In this document: positions 1 to 7,252 of the stretch, in pieces | How the letters are laid out: each line of letters begins with the position of its first letter | Position numbering within the stretch: position 1 is the stretch's first letter | NCBI GenBank assembly: GCA_029264225.1 | Contig: JARICB010000261.1 | Location: 1 to 9,465, forward strand | From: Nocardioides sp. | Lineage (GTDB): Bacteria > Actinomycetota > Actinomycetes > Propionibacteriales > Nocardioidaceae | Reading direction: 5' to 3' | Length of the DNA stretch: 9,465 bases | Program-made: the position numbers and the translations under genes | The notes under the pieces: generated by a model | What the model saw: only the letters and a program-made list of their open reading frames with translations | Database searches by the model: none | What the model was told of the DNA's origin: nothing

Positions 1-173
1 ACATCGCCGGCGTGTGCGCCGCCACCCGCATCCCGCACCTGCGCGTCACCAGTCTCCCGGAGCTCGAGCAGGTGCTCGCCTCGCCCAACGGCGGTGTCGA
101 GGTCGTCGAGGTCGTCGTACGCCGCGACAACCGACGCGAGCTCGACGCACGGATCCGCGCCCTGACGGCGTAG
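1..173 (+). CDS. menD: MenD, C-terminal end (partial; 5' end outside window)
   Basis: An open frame enters from the left edge (first full codon at 3) and stops at TAG 171-173, giving the last 56 residues. They resemble the C-terminus of MenD, the thiamine-diphosphate enzyme 2-succinyl-5-enolpyruvyl-6-hydroxy-3-cyclohexene-1-carboxylate synthase. The recognisable pattern is a short helix (SLPELEQVLASP), a Gly-Gly turn, a final beta strand rich in Val (VEVVEVVV), then a basic helix (RRELDARIRAL). MenD condenses isochorismate with 2-oxoglutarate in menaquinone synthesis. The catalytic and ThDP-binding regions lie outside the window, so the call rests on tail resemblance plus the presence of menF and menG nearby. 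Another ThDP-dependent enzyme tail is the main alternative. A two-fold 9-bp repeat (gaggtcgtc) encodes the Val-Glu strand. Confidence 0.75.
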   Translation, partial: IAGVCAATRIPHLRVTSLPELEQVLASPNGGVEVVEVVVRRDNRRELDARIRALTA

Positions 174-195
174 CGGTCCCGGTCGGGAACGCAGA

Positions 196-1974
196 TCAAC
201 GACGCGGCTTCGCTCGCTGCTGAGGTGCTGCGGCGACCTCGCTGAAGGTCGAGCCCACCAGCACGGGTGGTCCCTTCTCGGGCAGGTGGATCAGGCCGGT
301 CGCCAGGTGCGAGAACGACAGCACGCCCCCCTTGCTCGGGCGGTATTTTCCGTAGGGCCGATTCCAGCGGACCCGCAGGTGGGGCCGGCCGGACAGCCGA
401 GTCGTGACGCGCAACACCACCAACGCCAGGTGTCCGTCGGCCACCTGCACCACATGCGGACCCCCGGCCGGGGCTGCATTCTCGACCTCGAGCGCCATGC
501 CCCGGAACATGGCGCGACTCCCGAGGTCGCCAATGTTCTCGCGCCACTCCCGCGATCTCTGGTCGAGCTCCAGGCCGGATCCGGGTCTGCCCGAGCGCAA
601 GTAGTCCGCCCAGGCGGCCCTCGCAGCGGCGGACTGCTCGCTCGCCCCCGCACCGGGCAGTTCGGTGGCCCGGCCGGGATCGGGCAGGCCCTTGGCTGCG
701 ACCGCGGACTCTGCCCCTGCCTGGCGCAGCCACGGGCTCAGGACGGAGGACTTGGTGAACAGGTCCACGGCCGTCTGCTCGCGGGCGGTCGAAGCGACGA
801 GGGCCCACATCGGATAGGAGTCGAAGCGGCCCGAGTAGACCGCGATCGGCTCGTGCGGGTACGCCGTGCGGTGGCCGAGCCGGGTACGCCTGCTGACCAG
901 AGTGCCGAATCTGTCGCTCTCCAGGGCCGGACCGTGCTCGACCAGGTGCCACTGCCGCGAGCGATAGTGCGGTGGGCTCGCCGCCTTGATGGCGGCCCGG
1001 AGCCGGGCGTCGTACGACTCGAAGAGGGCGGGGAGTTCCGCCTCGGTCAGCGCAGCCTTGGTGGTGGCCAGGGCGGGCGACCGGCTCGGGTTGGGCACCA
1101 AGTCATCGAATGCGCAGCCGGACACGGTCAGGGCGAGCGCCAGGCTTGCGCCGAGCAGGTGCCTGCCGCGTCTGCGGGGGGCAAGCGAGGTCCGGCCCTG
1201 CGGCCGGTCCGCGACGTCGAGGTGCTGGTCGAGGTAGGGTTGCCTGGCAGTGGCCGGTGTGCGCCTCGGGCGCCGAGGTCGGCGCCAGATCTCGACGGAC
1301 ACGACCAGGAGGAGTAGGCCGAGGCCGGTCACGATCAGCGCGACGCGATACGAACCGTTGACGGTGAGACCGAACGACACGGTGGTAGGACCAGCGCCAT
1401 CCACGGGCGCGATCACCCACTGAGCCGCCGACGTGCTCCGGTCGAGCGTGAGTTCCTGGACTCCCGACCCGGTCATCGACCGGGTCCAGAAGTCGACCGA
1501 GGCGGGCTGGAGTGGGCGAGTGCCGACGCCGACATCCTCGGCCACGACACCGTGCCGGGTGACCCTCGTCAGTCGAACGTGCGGGGCCCTCCCGACGTAG
1601 TCCGCCACATCCACCGGGTGTGCCGTGGCGATGAAGATCCCTCGTGGAGCCTCCGCGCGCAGCGTGACCTGCACACCGTCGTAGGCCAACAGATCCGGTG
1701 CGGTGAGCACCAGCCGACCGTCAGCGCCGAGCGCCGTGGGCTCATTGAAGACCGTGTCGTCGGAGCCGACATAGCCCGCGACGATCCCACCCGCGAGCGC
1801 CAGGAACAGGCCCACGAGCCCAAGCACGGCGACAGCGAGTCCGCTCAGCCGCCGAAGTCCCTGCACGCCGGGGATTATCCACGCCTGCGCAAGCGGGCCC
1901 GCATCCATGATGGCTGGCAGCAGTGGCGCCGGCACCTCTGTTGTCTTGAGAGACTCCGGAGGTGGAGATCGCAT
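196..1974 (-). CDS. Membrane protein of unknown function with internal lipobox
   Basis: The product has 592 residues and I cannot assign a function. In order: a short N-terminus, a membrane segment (about 44-68), a beta-rich outer domain (about 70-208), a second membrane segment (210-228), an Arg-rich cytosolic linker (RRPRRPRR at 231-238), a third hydrophobic stretch (272-286) ending in a lipobox-like LTVSGC (Cys287), and a polar Ala/Arg-rich C-terminal domain to 592. The 110-210 part (GIFI...DVADYVG...DFWTRSMTGSGVQELT...WVI) resembles the extracellular part of an uncharacterised two-TM actinobacterial family; this is from memory. The C-terminal half reads like a separate lipoprotein, so the gene may be a natural fusion. 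The frame stays open across the junction. The first ATG (1974) overlaps the divergent antiporter start by 13 bp. GTG at 1935 or ATG at 1908 are alternative starts, and none has a strong ribosome-binding site. It converges with menD across 22 bp. Confidence 0.75.
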   Translation of the reverse strand: MRSPPPESLKTTEVPAPLLPAIMDAGPLAQAWIIPGVQGLRRLSGLAVAVLGLVGLFLALAGGIVAGYVGSDDTVFNEPTALGADGRLVLTAPDLLAYDGVQVTLRAEAPRGIFIATAHPVDVADYVGRAPHVRLTRVTRHGVVAEDVGVGTRPLQPASVDFWTRSMTGSGVQELTLDRSTSAAQWVIAPVDGAGPTTVSFGLTVNGSYRVALIVTGLGLLLLVVSVEIWRRPRRPRRTPATARQPYLDQHLDVADRPQGRTSLAPRRRGRHLLGASLALALTVSGCAFDDLVPNPSRSPALATTKAALTEAELPALFESYDARLRAAIKAASPPHYRSRQWHLVEHGPALESDRFGTLVSRRTRLGHRTAYPHEPIAVYSGRFDSYPMWALVASTAREQTAVDLFTKSSVLSPWLRQAGAESAVAAKGLPDPGRATELPGAGASEQSAAARAAWADYLRSGRPGSGLELDQRSREWRENIGDLGSRAMFRGMALEVENAAPAGGPHVVQVADGHLALVVLRVTTRLSGRPHLRVRWNRPYGKYRPSKGGVLSFSHLATGLIHLPEKGPPVLVGSTFSEVAAAPQQRAKPRR

Positions 1975-3821
1975 TCTTTCTCGTCGCCCTCGTTGTGGTG
2001 GTGCTCGCCGGAACAGCGTTGGCCGACCGGCTCGACGTGCCCGCCCCCCTGCTGCTCATCGCGGTCGGCGTCGCCGGCACGTTTGTGCCGACCGTGCCGG
2101 AGGTGCACCTCTCGCCGGAGTTCGTGCTGCTCGGCCTGCTGCCGCCACTGCTCTACGCGGCGGCGATCCAGACCTCCCTGGTGGAGTTCAACGTCAACCG
2201 GCGCGCGATCCTGCTGCTCTCGGTAGGGCTGGTCCTTTTCACCACGTTCGGCGTCGGTGTGTTCGTCCACTGGGTCGTGCCGAGCATCTCCTGGCCGATC
2301 GCCATCGCCATCGGTGCTGTGGTCGCACCACCCGATGCCGTGTCCGCGACGGCCATCGGTCGACGAATCGGCCTGCCTCGAAGGATCGTAACGATCCTCG
2401 AGGGTGAGTCACTGCTGAACGACGCCACCGCTCTGGTGTCGTTGCGCACGGCGATTGCTGCCGCCTCGGTGGGCGTGCACGTGCTCGACGTAGGTCTCGA
2501 CTTCGCGTGGGCCTCGCTCGGGGGCGCACTGCTCGGCTTCTTGGTCTACCTCGTCGTCTCCATGTTGCGGCGACTGGTCACCGACCCGCTGATGGACACC
2601 GCGATCTCCTTGGTGACGCCGTTCGCGGCCTACCTGTTGGCCGAGGAGTTGAAGTCCTCCGGCGTCATTGCCGTCGTTGTCGCCGGCCTGTTGCTGGGTC
2701 ACCGGGCGCCGGTGATCCAGACGGCGCAGTCGCGGATCGCCGAGCGGATCAACTGGCGCACCCTCGCCTTCCTGCTGGAGAACACTGTCTTCATCCTGAT
2801 CGGCCTTCAGGCCCGATGGATTCTCGAGGGGGTCGCCGAGAGTGAGCTCTCGACCGCGCGGATCGTCGTGGTCTGTGTCGGGGCGGTGCTCGCCACCATG
2901 ACGCTGCGCCTGGTCTGGGTGTTCGGCGCGCGCTACCTGATGGTGGGGCCGGAACCGGGCGAGCGGCCGCCGTGGAGCCATACGTTCCTCGTCGGTTGGG
3001 CCGGTATGCGCGGCGTCGTGACCCTGGCGGCGGTATTCGTGATTCCCGAGGACACGCAGCATCGCGAGTTGCTGCTCCTGATCGCCTTCAGCGTGGTGGC
3101 TGGCACCCTGTTCATCCAGGGGCTGTCGCTGCCCGTGCTGGCACGCCTGCTCCAGGTGCCCTCACCCGACCCGCTCGACGATGCCTTGGCCCGTGCCGCG
3201 TTAATGCAACAGGCCGCGAAGGCCGGCTTCGCAGAGCTGGCGAAGTTCGAGGCCGATGATCCGCACGGCGTCTGCGACGTGATCCGGCAACGGGTGGACC
3301 AGCGCAACTTCGCGGCGTGGGAGCAGTTGTCCACCACGTCCGGCCAGGAGTCACCGAGCGACCTCTATGCCCGGGCCCGCTTGGCAATGATCAACGCCGA
3401 GCGCGCCAAGGTTCTCGAGGTTCGCAGCAGCGGCATGGTTCCCAGCGAGGTGATCAGGGACGTCCTCAACGTGCTCGATATCGAGGAGTCGATGCTCGAT
3501 ACCGCCGTGGCCGAGGATGCCGTGGCCGTGCGCGACCTGCGGCGTACGACGACGAGCAACTCGTGTGAGCACCTTCAGGCCTATCCGGGAGTCCCGGTCG
3601 TCTCGAGTGAGGAAGTCTTGTGGTGTCAACCCTGCCTGGATGCGGGTGACCACTGGGTCTCGTTGCGGCGGTGCCTGGAGTGCGGCAACGTCGCGTGCTG
3701 CGACTCCTCACCCCATCAGCACGCGACCGAGCACTTCCACGACAGCACGCACCCGGTCGTGCAGTCCGCCCAGCCGGGCGAGGACTGGCGCTGGTGCTAC
3801 GTCCACCACCGCACCGGCTGA
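1962..3821 (+). CDS. CPA1-family Na+(K+)/H+ antiporter with C-terminal UBP-type zinc finger
   Basis: The product has 619 residues. Residues 1-400 form a polytopic cation:proton antiporter of the NhaP/NHE (CPA1) type. Visible family marks are the acidic ion-binding segment (APPDAVSA, Asp125), EGESLLNDATALV with the Asn-Asp pair at 153-154, and GWAGMRGVVTLAA with Arg350. It should exchange H+ for Na+ or K+ across the plasma membrane. Residues 400-530 are a soluble, probably helical linker. Residues 535-614 form a zf-UBP domain: Cys535/His537, Cys555/Cys558, Cys571/Cys574, Cys579/Cys580, several His between 585 and 597, and the ending PGEDWRWCYV. In eukaryotes this fold binds the free C-terminus of ubiquitin; its partner here is unknown. 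The start is GTG 1962, because an in-frame TGA lies at 1947-1949 and the N-terminus (MEIAFFLVAL) fits the family. GGAGG (1958-1962) runs into the start codon, so the RBS spacing is odd. Confidence 0.93.
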   Translation: MEIAFFLVALVVVVLAGTALADRLDVPAPLLLIAVGVAGTFVPTVPEVHLSPEFVLLGLLPPLLYAAAIQTSLVEFNVNRRAILLLSVGLVLFTTFGVGVFVHWVVPSISWPIAIAIGAVVAPPDAVSATAIGRRIGLPRRIVTILEGESLLNDATALVSLRTAIAAASVGVHVLDVGLDFAWASLGGALLGFLVYLVVSMLRRLVTDPLMDTAISLVTPFAAYLLAEELKSSGVIAVVVAGLLLGHRAPVIQTAQSRIAERINWRTLAFLLENTVFILIGLQARWILEGVAESELSTARIVVVCVGAVLATMTLRLVWVFGARYLMVGPEPGERPPWSHTFLVGWAGMRGVVTLAAVFVIPEDTQHRELLLLIAFSVVAGTLFIQGLSLPVLARLLQVPSPDPLDDALARAALMQQAAKAGFAELAKFEADDPHGVCDVIRQRVDQRNFAAWEQLSTTSGQESPSDLYARARLAMINAERAKVLEVRSSGMVPSEVIRDVLNVLDIEESMLDTAVAEDAVAVRDLRRTTTSNSCEHLQAYPGVPVVSSEEVLWCQPCLDAGDHWVSLRRCLECGNVACCDSSPHQHATEHFHDSTHPVVQSAQPGEDWRWCYVHHRTG

Positions 3822-3892
3822 TGCCCCGCACATGCGAAACGCGCCGCCCCACCGAAGTAGGAAAGCGCGTCTCGACGTAAAAGCGTCAGTCG

Positions 3893-3910
3893 GGTCAACC
3901 GGAGTTGATC
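3893..3910 (-). terminator. Weak hairpin at the 3' end of the GH16 gene
   Basis: A seven-pair stem (one G-U) closes on a four-base loop (ggtcaac / cgga / gttgatc). Its outer base falls in the GH16 stop codon. Read on the - strand, a short run of four T (plus-strand AAAA at 3879-3882) follows about ten bases later. This could end GH16 transcription in the 87-bp convergent gap with the antiporter. The stem is short and the U-run is displaced, so the call is weak. Confidence 0.25.
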
Positions 3911-5126
3911 AGGCCTGCCAGAGGCGGATCCAGTCCACCTGCATCGTCTGGGGCAGCTTCTTGTCGCCACCCTTCATCTGCGAGATCTCGTAGTCCGAGC
4001 TGAGCAGGCTCAGGATCGGGAACTGCTCCTGGCCCGACACTCCGGACTTGGTGCGCCACGACTCCTTGCCGTCAACGCGGAAGATGTAGGAGTTCGGGGT
4101 CCACTCGACCGAGAACACGTGGTAGTTCTTGGACCAGCCGTCCTTGCGGTTCGCCAAGAAGCTGGTGGAATCCCTGATCCAGGTGCCGGTCTTGACGTCC
4201 TTGCCGCTGCCGTTCTTGGAGTAGATGAACGAGGTCAGACCACCCGCAGGGTGCTTGTCGCCGAAGTACTCGATGACGTCGATCTCGGCGCCGGTGTTGC
4301 GCGGCGAGAAGGAGCCCGGCACCGAGGTGGCAGGCTGCATCCAGAAGCCGCCGTGCTGGCCGCGCATCTTGTGCATCTTGATCCTGGCCGCCGCGAAGCC
4401 GTACTTCATGCTGACGGCGCCCTGCGTGCCGATGTGGCCGTTGAGGCGGTAGGCGAACTTGCCGGTGGACTTGCCGTCCTTCTTCGCCACGCACTTCTCG
4501 CCCGAGCGGGCCTTGTCGGCGATGACGCTGAGCTTGACGGTGCCTCCGCCGACGGCCACGGCGCTGGCGTCGCCGCGCGAGCACTCACGCAGGCTGGTGG
4601 GTTCGTAGACGCCGCCACGGTGGTTCCAGCTCGGGCTGAGCGCGGTGCCGGAGAAGTCGTCGGTGAAAGTGGCAGTGAGCCAGCGCGAGGCGTCGGCCGG
4701 CTTGCTGGTCACGGGAGACAGGCCCTTGAACTTGGCTGCGGAGACGCGGTAGGTCAGCGCCGAGCCACCCTTGGAGATCGGGGCGCCGAACTCGGCGAGG
4801 CCCTTCTTCGTCAGCCTGGTCGTGGAGACCGTCTTCCACTTCTTGCCCTTCTGCACCTGCAGAGCGACTGGACGCCCGGCCTTGGCAGGCTTGATGGTGG
4901 CAGTGAGAGCAGCCTTGGCGGAACCGGCGCTGGCCGGCTTCTTGCCCTGCTGGACGATCTGCGGCATGGCAACGAGCGTGGCCTTCTGCTTCTTGGCCTT
5001 GCGAGCGTTGGTGGTGTTGATCTGGGCATCAGCCGCGCCGGTGGAGGTGGTCGAGGTGACCATCAACAACGAGGCGGGCATGAGCAGCGCAAGCAGGCTT
5101 CCAGCCATTGCGCGGCGTGCAGACAT
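3909..5126 (-). CDS. Secreted glycoside hydrolase family 16 (beta-glucanase-like)
   Basis: The product has 405 residues. Residues 1-32 are a Sec signal peptide: basic start (ARR), hydrophobic core (SLLALLMPASLLMV), then small residues before AADAQ. Residues 40-145 are a Lys- and Ala-rich beta domain with a fibronectin/Ig-like look (LTATIKPAKAGRPVALQVQ, then LTYRVSAAK). Residues 150-405 are the GH16 jelly roll: FTDDFSGTALSPSW at the start, and the signature EIDVIE with Glu281, Asp283 and Glu286 as predicted nucleophile, helper and acid/base. The ending MQVDWIRLWQ is typical of the family. GH16 enzymes cleave beta-1,3 or mixed beta-1,3/1,4 glucans, galactans and similar polymers; the substrate cannot be read from sequence. 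Cys182 and Cys212 may form a disulfide. The N-terminal domain may bind polysaccharide or wall. The ATG at 5126 has only a weak GAG upstream. It stands alone, convergent with the antiporter gene. Confidence 0.92.
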   Translation of the reverse strand: MSARRAMAGSLLALLMPASLLMVTSTTSTGAADAQINTTNARKAKKQKATLVAMPQIVQQGKKPASAGSAKAALTATIKPAKAGRPVALQVQKGKKWKTVSTTRLTKKGLAEFGAPISKGGSALTYRVSAAKFKGLSPVTSKPADASRWLTATFTDDFSGTALSPSWNHRGGVYEPTSLRECSRGDASAVAVGGGTVKLSVIADKARSGEKCVAKKDGKSTGKFAYRLNGHIGTQGAVSMKYGFAAARIKMHKMRGQHGGFWMQPATSVPGSFSPRNTGAEIDVIEYFGDKHPAGGLTSFIYSKNGSGKDVKTGTWIRDSTSFLANRKDGWSKNYHVFSVEWTPNSYIFRVDGKESWRTKSGVSGQEQFPILSLLSSDYEISQMKGGDKKLPQTMQVDWIRLWQA

Positions 5127-5185
5127 GAGATCTCAATTCGCTCGGGTGCGTGTGAATCCCCCATGGATCCGTCGAGGGCCTCGTC

Positions 5186-5216
5186 ACCATAACCGGCACA
5201 TACGGCCTCCCGGCAA
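5186..5216 (-). promoter_or_regulatory. Possible promoter of the GH16 gene
   Basis: On the - strand, TATGGT (5186-5191) could be a -10 box and TTGCCG (5211-5216) a -35 box. The 19-bp spacer is longer than the usual 17. This would give a 5' leader of roughly 55 bases before the ATG at 5126. It is one reading of the divergent region 5127-5264, not a firm call. Confidence 0.3.
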
Positions 5217-5252
5217 ACCCTCAACGCCGACGCGCGGGAGTGTGACGCGACC

Positions 5253-5264
5253 TACTGTGGGCTC
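5253..5264 (+). promoter_or_regulatory. -10 box for a leaderless MBL hydrolase mRNA
   Basis: TACTGT (5253-5258) fits the actinobacterial -10 pattern TAnnnT and ends six bases before the ATG at 5265. No Shine-Dalgarno sequence lies in between. Transcription would therefore start at or next to the start codon. No clear -35 box is seen, which is common for such promoters. Confidence 0.5.
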
Positions 5265-5897
5265 ATGAGGATCACGAAATTCGGCCATGCGTGTGTCCGC
5301 ATCGAGCATGACGACGCGGTGGTCGTTCTCGACCCGGGCAGCTTCACCGACGTCGCTGCAGTGACCGGAGCCAGCGCCGTACTCATTACCCACGAGCACG
5401 CCGATCACTACGACTGCGACCGCCTCAGAGCCAGTGACGCGATGATCTACACGATCGAGGCGGTCGCCGCCAGGATCCGGGAGGATGCCCCCGATCTGAT
5501 CGATCGGCTCCGCGTCGTCTCGCCCGGGGACCTGCTCGACGTGGGCATCCCGGTGGAGGTGATCGGTGAGAAGCACGCCGTCATCCACCCCGAGCTGCCG
5601 CACTTCGACAACAGCGGCTACCTGCTGAGGGTGGGCGACCAACTGATCTACCACCCGGGAGACGCGCTGACGGTTCCCGCGAGCCGGGTGGACCTGCTGC
5701 TCGCCCCGGTCAGTGCGCCGTGGCTCAAGGTCAGCGAGGCGGTCGACTTCGTTCGGGCCGTCGGCGCTCCGCGGACCCTTGCCATCCACGACAAGGTCTA
5801 TACCGAGGTCGCGCTCGGCATGGTCGAGACCCACATGGGCAGGTTGCTGCCCGGCGGGCAGGAGTTCCTTCGCCGCGGTGACGGTCAGGACCTGTAG
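5265..5897 (+). CDS. MBL-fold metallo-hydrolase (UlaG-like, COG2220 type)
   Basis: The product has 210 residues and no signal peptide or membrane segment, so it should be cytosolic. The metal motif HxHxDH is intact (THEHADHYD; His43, His45, Asp47, His48). Further probable ligands are His104 or His108 (GEKHAVIHPE), Asp133 (YHPGDAL) and His175 (AIHDK). The opening MRITKFGHACVRIE followed by VVLDPG is typical of the UlaG-like branch, single-domain hydrolases of about 200-230 residues. Some members act on phosphoester or lactone substrates; the substrate here is unknown. The stop is 5 bp from the stop of menF on the other strand, so the two genes converge tightly with no room for a terminator. 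The ATG at 5265 is chosen because translation from it gives the full beta strand and a -10 box lies just upstream. A role in menaquinone synthesis cannot be inferred from position alone. Confidence 0.9.
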   Translation: MRITKFGHACVRIEHDDAVVVLDPGSFTDVAAVTGASAVLITHEHADHYDCDRLRASDAMIYTIEAVAARIREDAPDLIDRLRVVSPGDLLDVGIPVEVIGEKHAVIHPELPHFDNSGYLLRVGDQLIYHPGDALTVPASRVDLLLAPVSAPWLKVSEAVDFVRAVGAPRTLAIHDKVYTEVALGMVETHMGRLLPGGQEFLRRGDGQDL

Positions 5898-5902
5898 GCA
5901 CG

Positions 5903-7153
5903 CTAACTGGTCAGCGAGTCGCGTACCGGAATGAACTTGGCCTGCGACTCGGCCAGTTCCGCCTCCGGATCGGAGTCGGCGACGATCCCGCAGCCGGCGA
6001 ACAGCCTGACGGTGTTGTCGCTCACCTCGGCCGAGCGCAACGCGATGGCCCACTCGCCGTCACCGGTGGCATCGATCCACCCGACAGGTGCGGCGTAGCG
6101 GCCGCGCTCCAGGCCCTCGACGTCGCGGATCAGTTGCAGCGCCGCGGCGGTCGGGGTGCCGCCCACGGCGGCGGAGGGGTGCAGCGCCTCGGCCAGGAGT
6201 AGCGAGGAGACGGAGGTCGCGTCGTGCACCACACCAGCAACGTCAGTCGCCAGATGCATCACATTGGGGAGGTGGAGCACGAACGGAACTTCGGGCACGT
6301 TCATAGACGAGCAGTGCGACTCCAGCGCATCGGCGACCGAGCGAACGGCGTATTCGTGCTCTTCAAGGTCTTTCGAGGAGCGGGCCAGCGTGCCGGCCAG
6401 GGCCGCATCGCGCTCCTCGTCGCCCGTACGCCGAATGGTGCCGGCCAACACGCGGGAGGTCACCAGGCCCCGTTCGCGACGTACGAGCATCTCGGGCGAG
6501 GCGCCGAACATGCCGTCGACGTGGAAGGTCCAGCACATGGAGTAGTCGGCCGCGAGCCTGCCCAACGGCCACCGCACGTCGACCGGCCCGTCACAGGTGG
6601 CCACCAGATCGCGAGCCAGCACCACCTTCTCCAGGTCGTCGGCGTTGATCCGCGACACCGCGTCGGCCACGACCGACATCCAGGCGTCTCCGTTGAGCGA
6701 GCCGTCTGCGAAGCTGAGGCCGACCGGCGGCGTCGGTCGTGACGTAGGGGACAGGTCGGGGCGTTCAATGCCGACGGTCGTCAGCCAAGCGCGGTCGCCG
6801 CGACGGCCCACGATCGCCTGCGGCACTACCAGTACTGACTCGCCCGGGTCGTCGGCGAAACCGAACGAGCCGAAAGCCACCAGGCCGGTACCCGGCTCGG
6901 CCACCTCGTCGCGGGTGTGGGCGCGGCCGGTGATCTCCGACCACCACTTGTCGGCGTCGCTGAACCTGGTCGGGCCTGACGTGCGGATGGTTGCGGCCAC
7001 GCCCCAGCCGACCAGACCCTCGCCGTGGCGCAGCCAGGTCAGCGGCGCATCGCTCGGCAGCAGGTCGAGCAGGGGAGGGAGGGTGTCGACGTCGAGGGCG
7101 ACGGTATGCACGACCAGGGGCTCGTCGGCCGGAGCGGTCGCGGGGGTCGTCAC
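5903..7153 (-). CDS. menF: Isochorismate synthase MenF
   Basis: The product is a chorismate-binding enzyme that converts chorismate to isochorismate, the entry step to menaquinone. Numbering from the longest frame (GTG 7195, 430 residues), family marks are: general-base Lys190 in LEKVVLARD, GASPEML (231-237), LAGTIRR (250-256), KDLEEHEYAV (275-284), LHPSAAVGGTP (338-348), RYAAPVGW (366-373), and the magnesium-binding tail GCGIVADSDPEAELAE with Glu413 and Glu416. I favour the GTG at 7153 (416 residues, beginning TTPATAPADEP). TAGGCT lies eight bases upstream of it, as in menG, and residues 1-14 of the longer form look non-conserved. GTG 7195 and ATG 7180 remain possible. An anthranilate synthase component or salicylate synthase is less likely, given the Lys190 context and the men genes nearby. 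It converges with the MBL gene, 5 bp apart. Confidence 0.93.
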   Translation of the reverse strand: MTTPATAPADEPLVVHTVALDVDTLPPLLDLLPSDAPLTWLRHGEGLVGWGVAATIRTSGPTRFSDADKWWSEITGRAHTRDEVAEPGTGLVAFGSFGFADDPGESVLVVPQAIVGRRGDRAWLTTVGIERPDLSPTSRPTPPVGLSFADGSLNGDAWMSVVADAVSRINADDLEKVVLARDLVATCDGPVDVRWPLGRLAADYSMCWTFHVDGMFGASPEMLVRRERGLVTSRVLAGTIRRTGDEERDAALAGTLARSSKDLEEHEYAVRSVADALESHCSSMNVPEVPFVLHLPNVMHLATDVAGVVHDATSVSSLLLAEALHPSAAVGGTPTAAALQLIRDVEGLERGRYAAPVGWIDATGDGEWAIALRSAEVSDNTVRLFAGCGIVADSDPEAELAESQAKFIPVRDSLTS

Positions 7154-7161
7154 GAAACAGG

Positions 7162-7167
7162 AGCCTA
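7162..7167 (-). promoter_or_regulatory. -10 box TAGGCT upstream of menF
   Basis: On the - strand TAGGCT is followed by eight bases and then GTG (7153). The same hexamer sits seven bases before the GTG of menG. This supports a leaderless menF mRNA starting near 7153. No convincing -35 box is seen. Confidence 0.45.
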
Positions 7168-7214
7168 CGCCCGGGTTCATCAGCTTCCCGGCCACACCCC
7201 AACGCTTCCGGACA

Positions 7215-7237
7215 TGGGGACGCCCGACGGTTCCCCA
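7215..7237 (-). terminator. Candidate hairpin between the L,D-transpeptidase gene and menF
   Basis: An inverted repeat, TGGGGA (7215-7220) and TCCCCA (7232-7237), encloses an 11-base loop. It lies 16-38 bases past the stop of the L,D-transpeptidase gene and upstream of the proposed menF promoter. There is no U-run, as often in high-GC actinobacteria, so its terminator role is uncertain. Confidence 0.3.
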
Positions 7238-7252
7238 CTCGCGCGCAGTGGT

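Noticed and set aside
99..117. Tandem 9-bp repeat gaggtcgtc in menD
   Set aside because: It encodes the Val/Glu strand of the MenD tail and is explained by the protein sequence.
176..190. Short hairpin TCCC-ggtc-GGGA between menD and the membrane protein gene
   Set aside because: Only four pairs and no U-run on either strand. It is too weak to call a terminator in GC-rich DNA.
286..1317. 343-codon + strand open frame
   Set aside because: It lies antisense to the 592-residue membrane protein, has the low-complexity Arg/Gly/Pro makeup of a high-GC shadow frame and shows no domain.
3839..3870. Inverted repeat ACGCGC / GCGCGT in the antiporter-GH16 gap
   Set aside because: Six pairs with a 20-base loop are expected by chance at this base composition, and no T-run follows.
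4119..5192. 357-codon + strand open frame
   Set aside because: It is antisense to the GH16 gene, whose signal peptide and EIDVIE catalytic motif are intact. The + frame has no recognisable motif.
5184..6053. 289-codon - strand open frame
   Set aside because: It runs antisense through the MBL hydrolase gene, which has an intact HxHxDH motif, and into menF in another frame.
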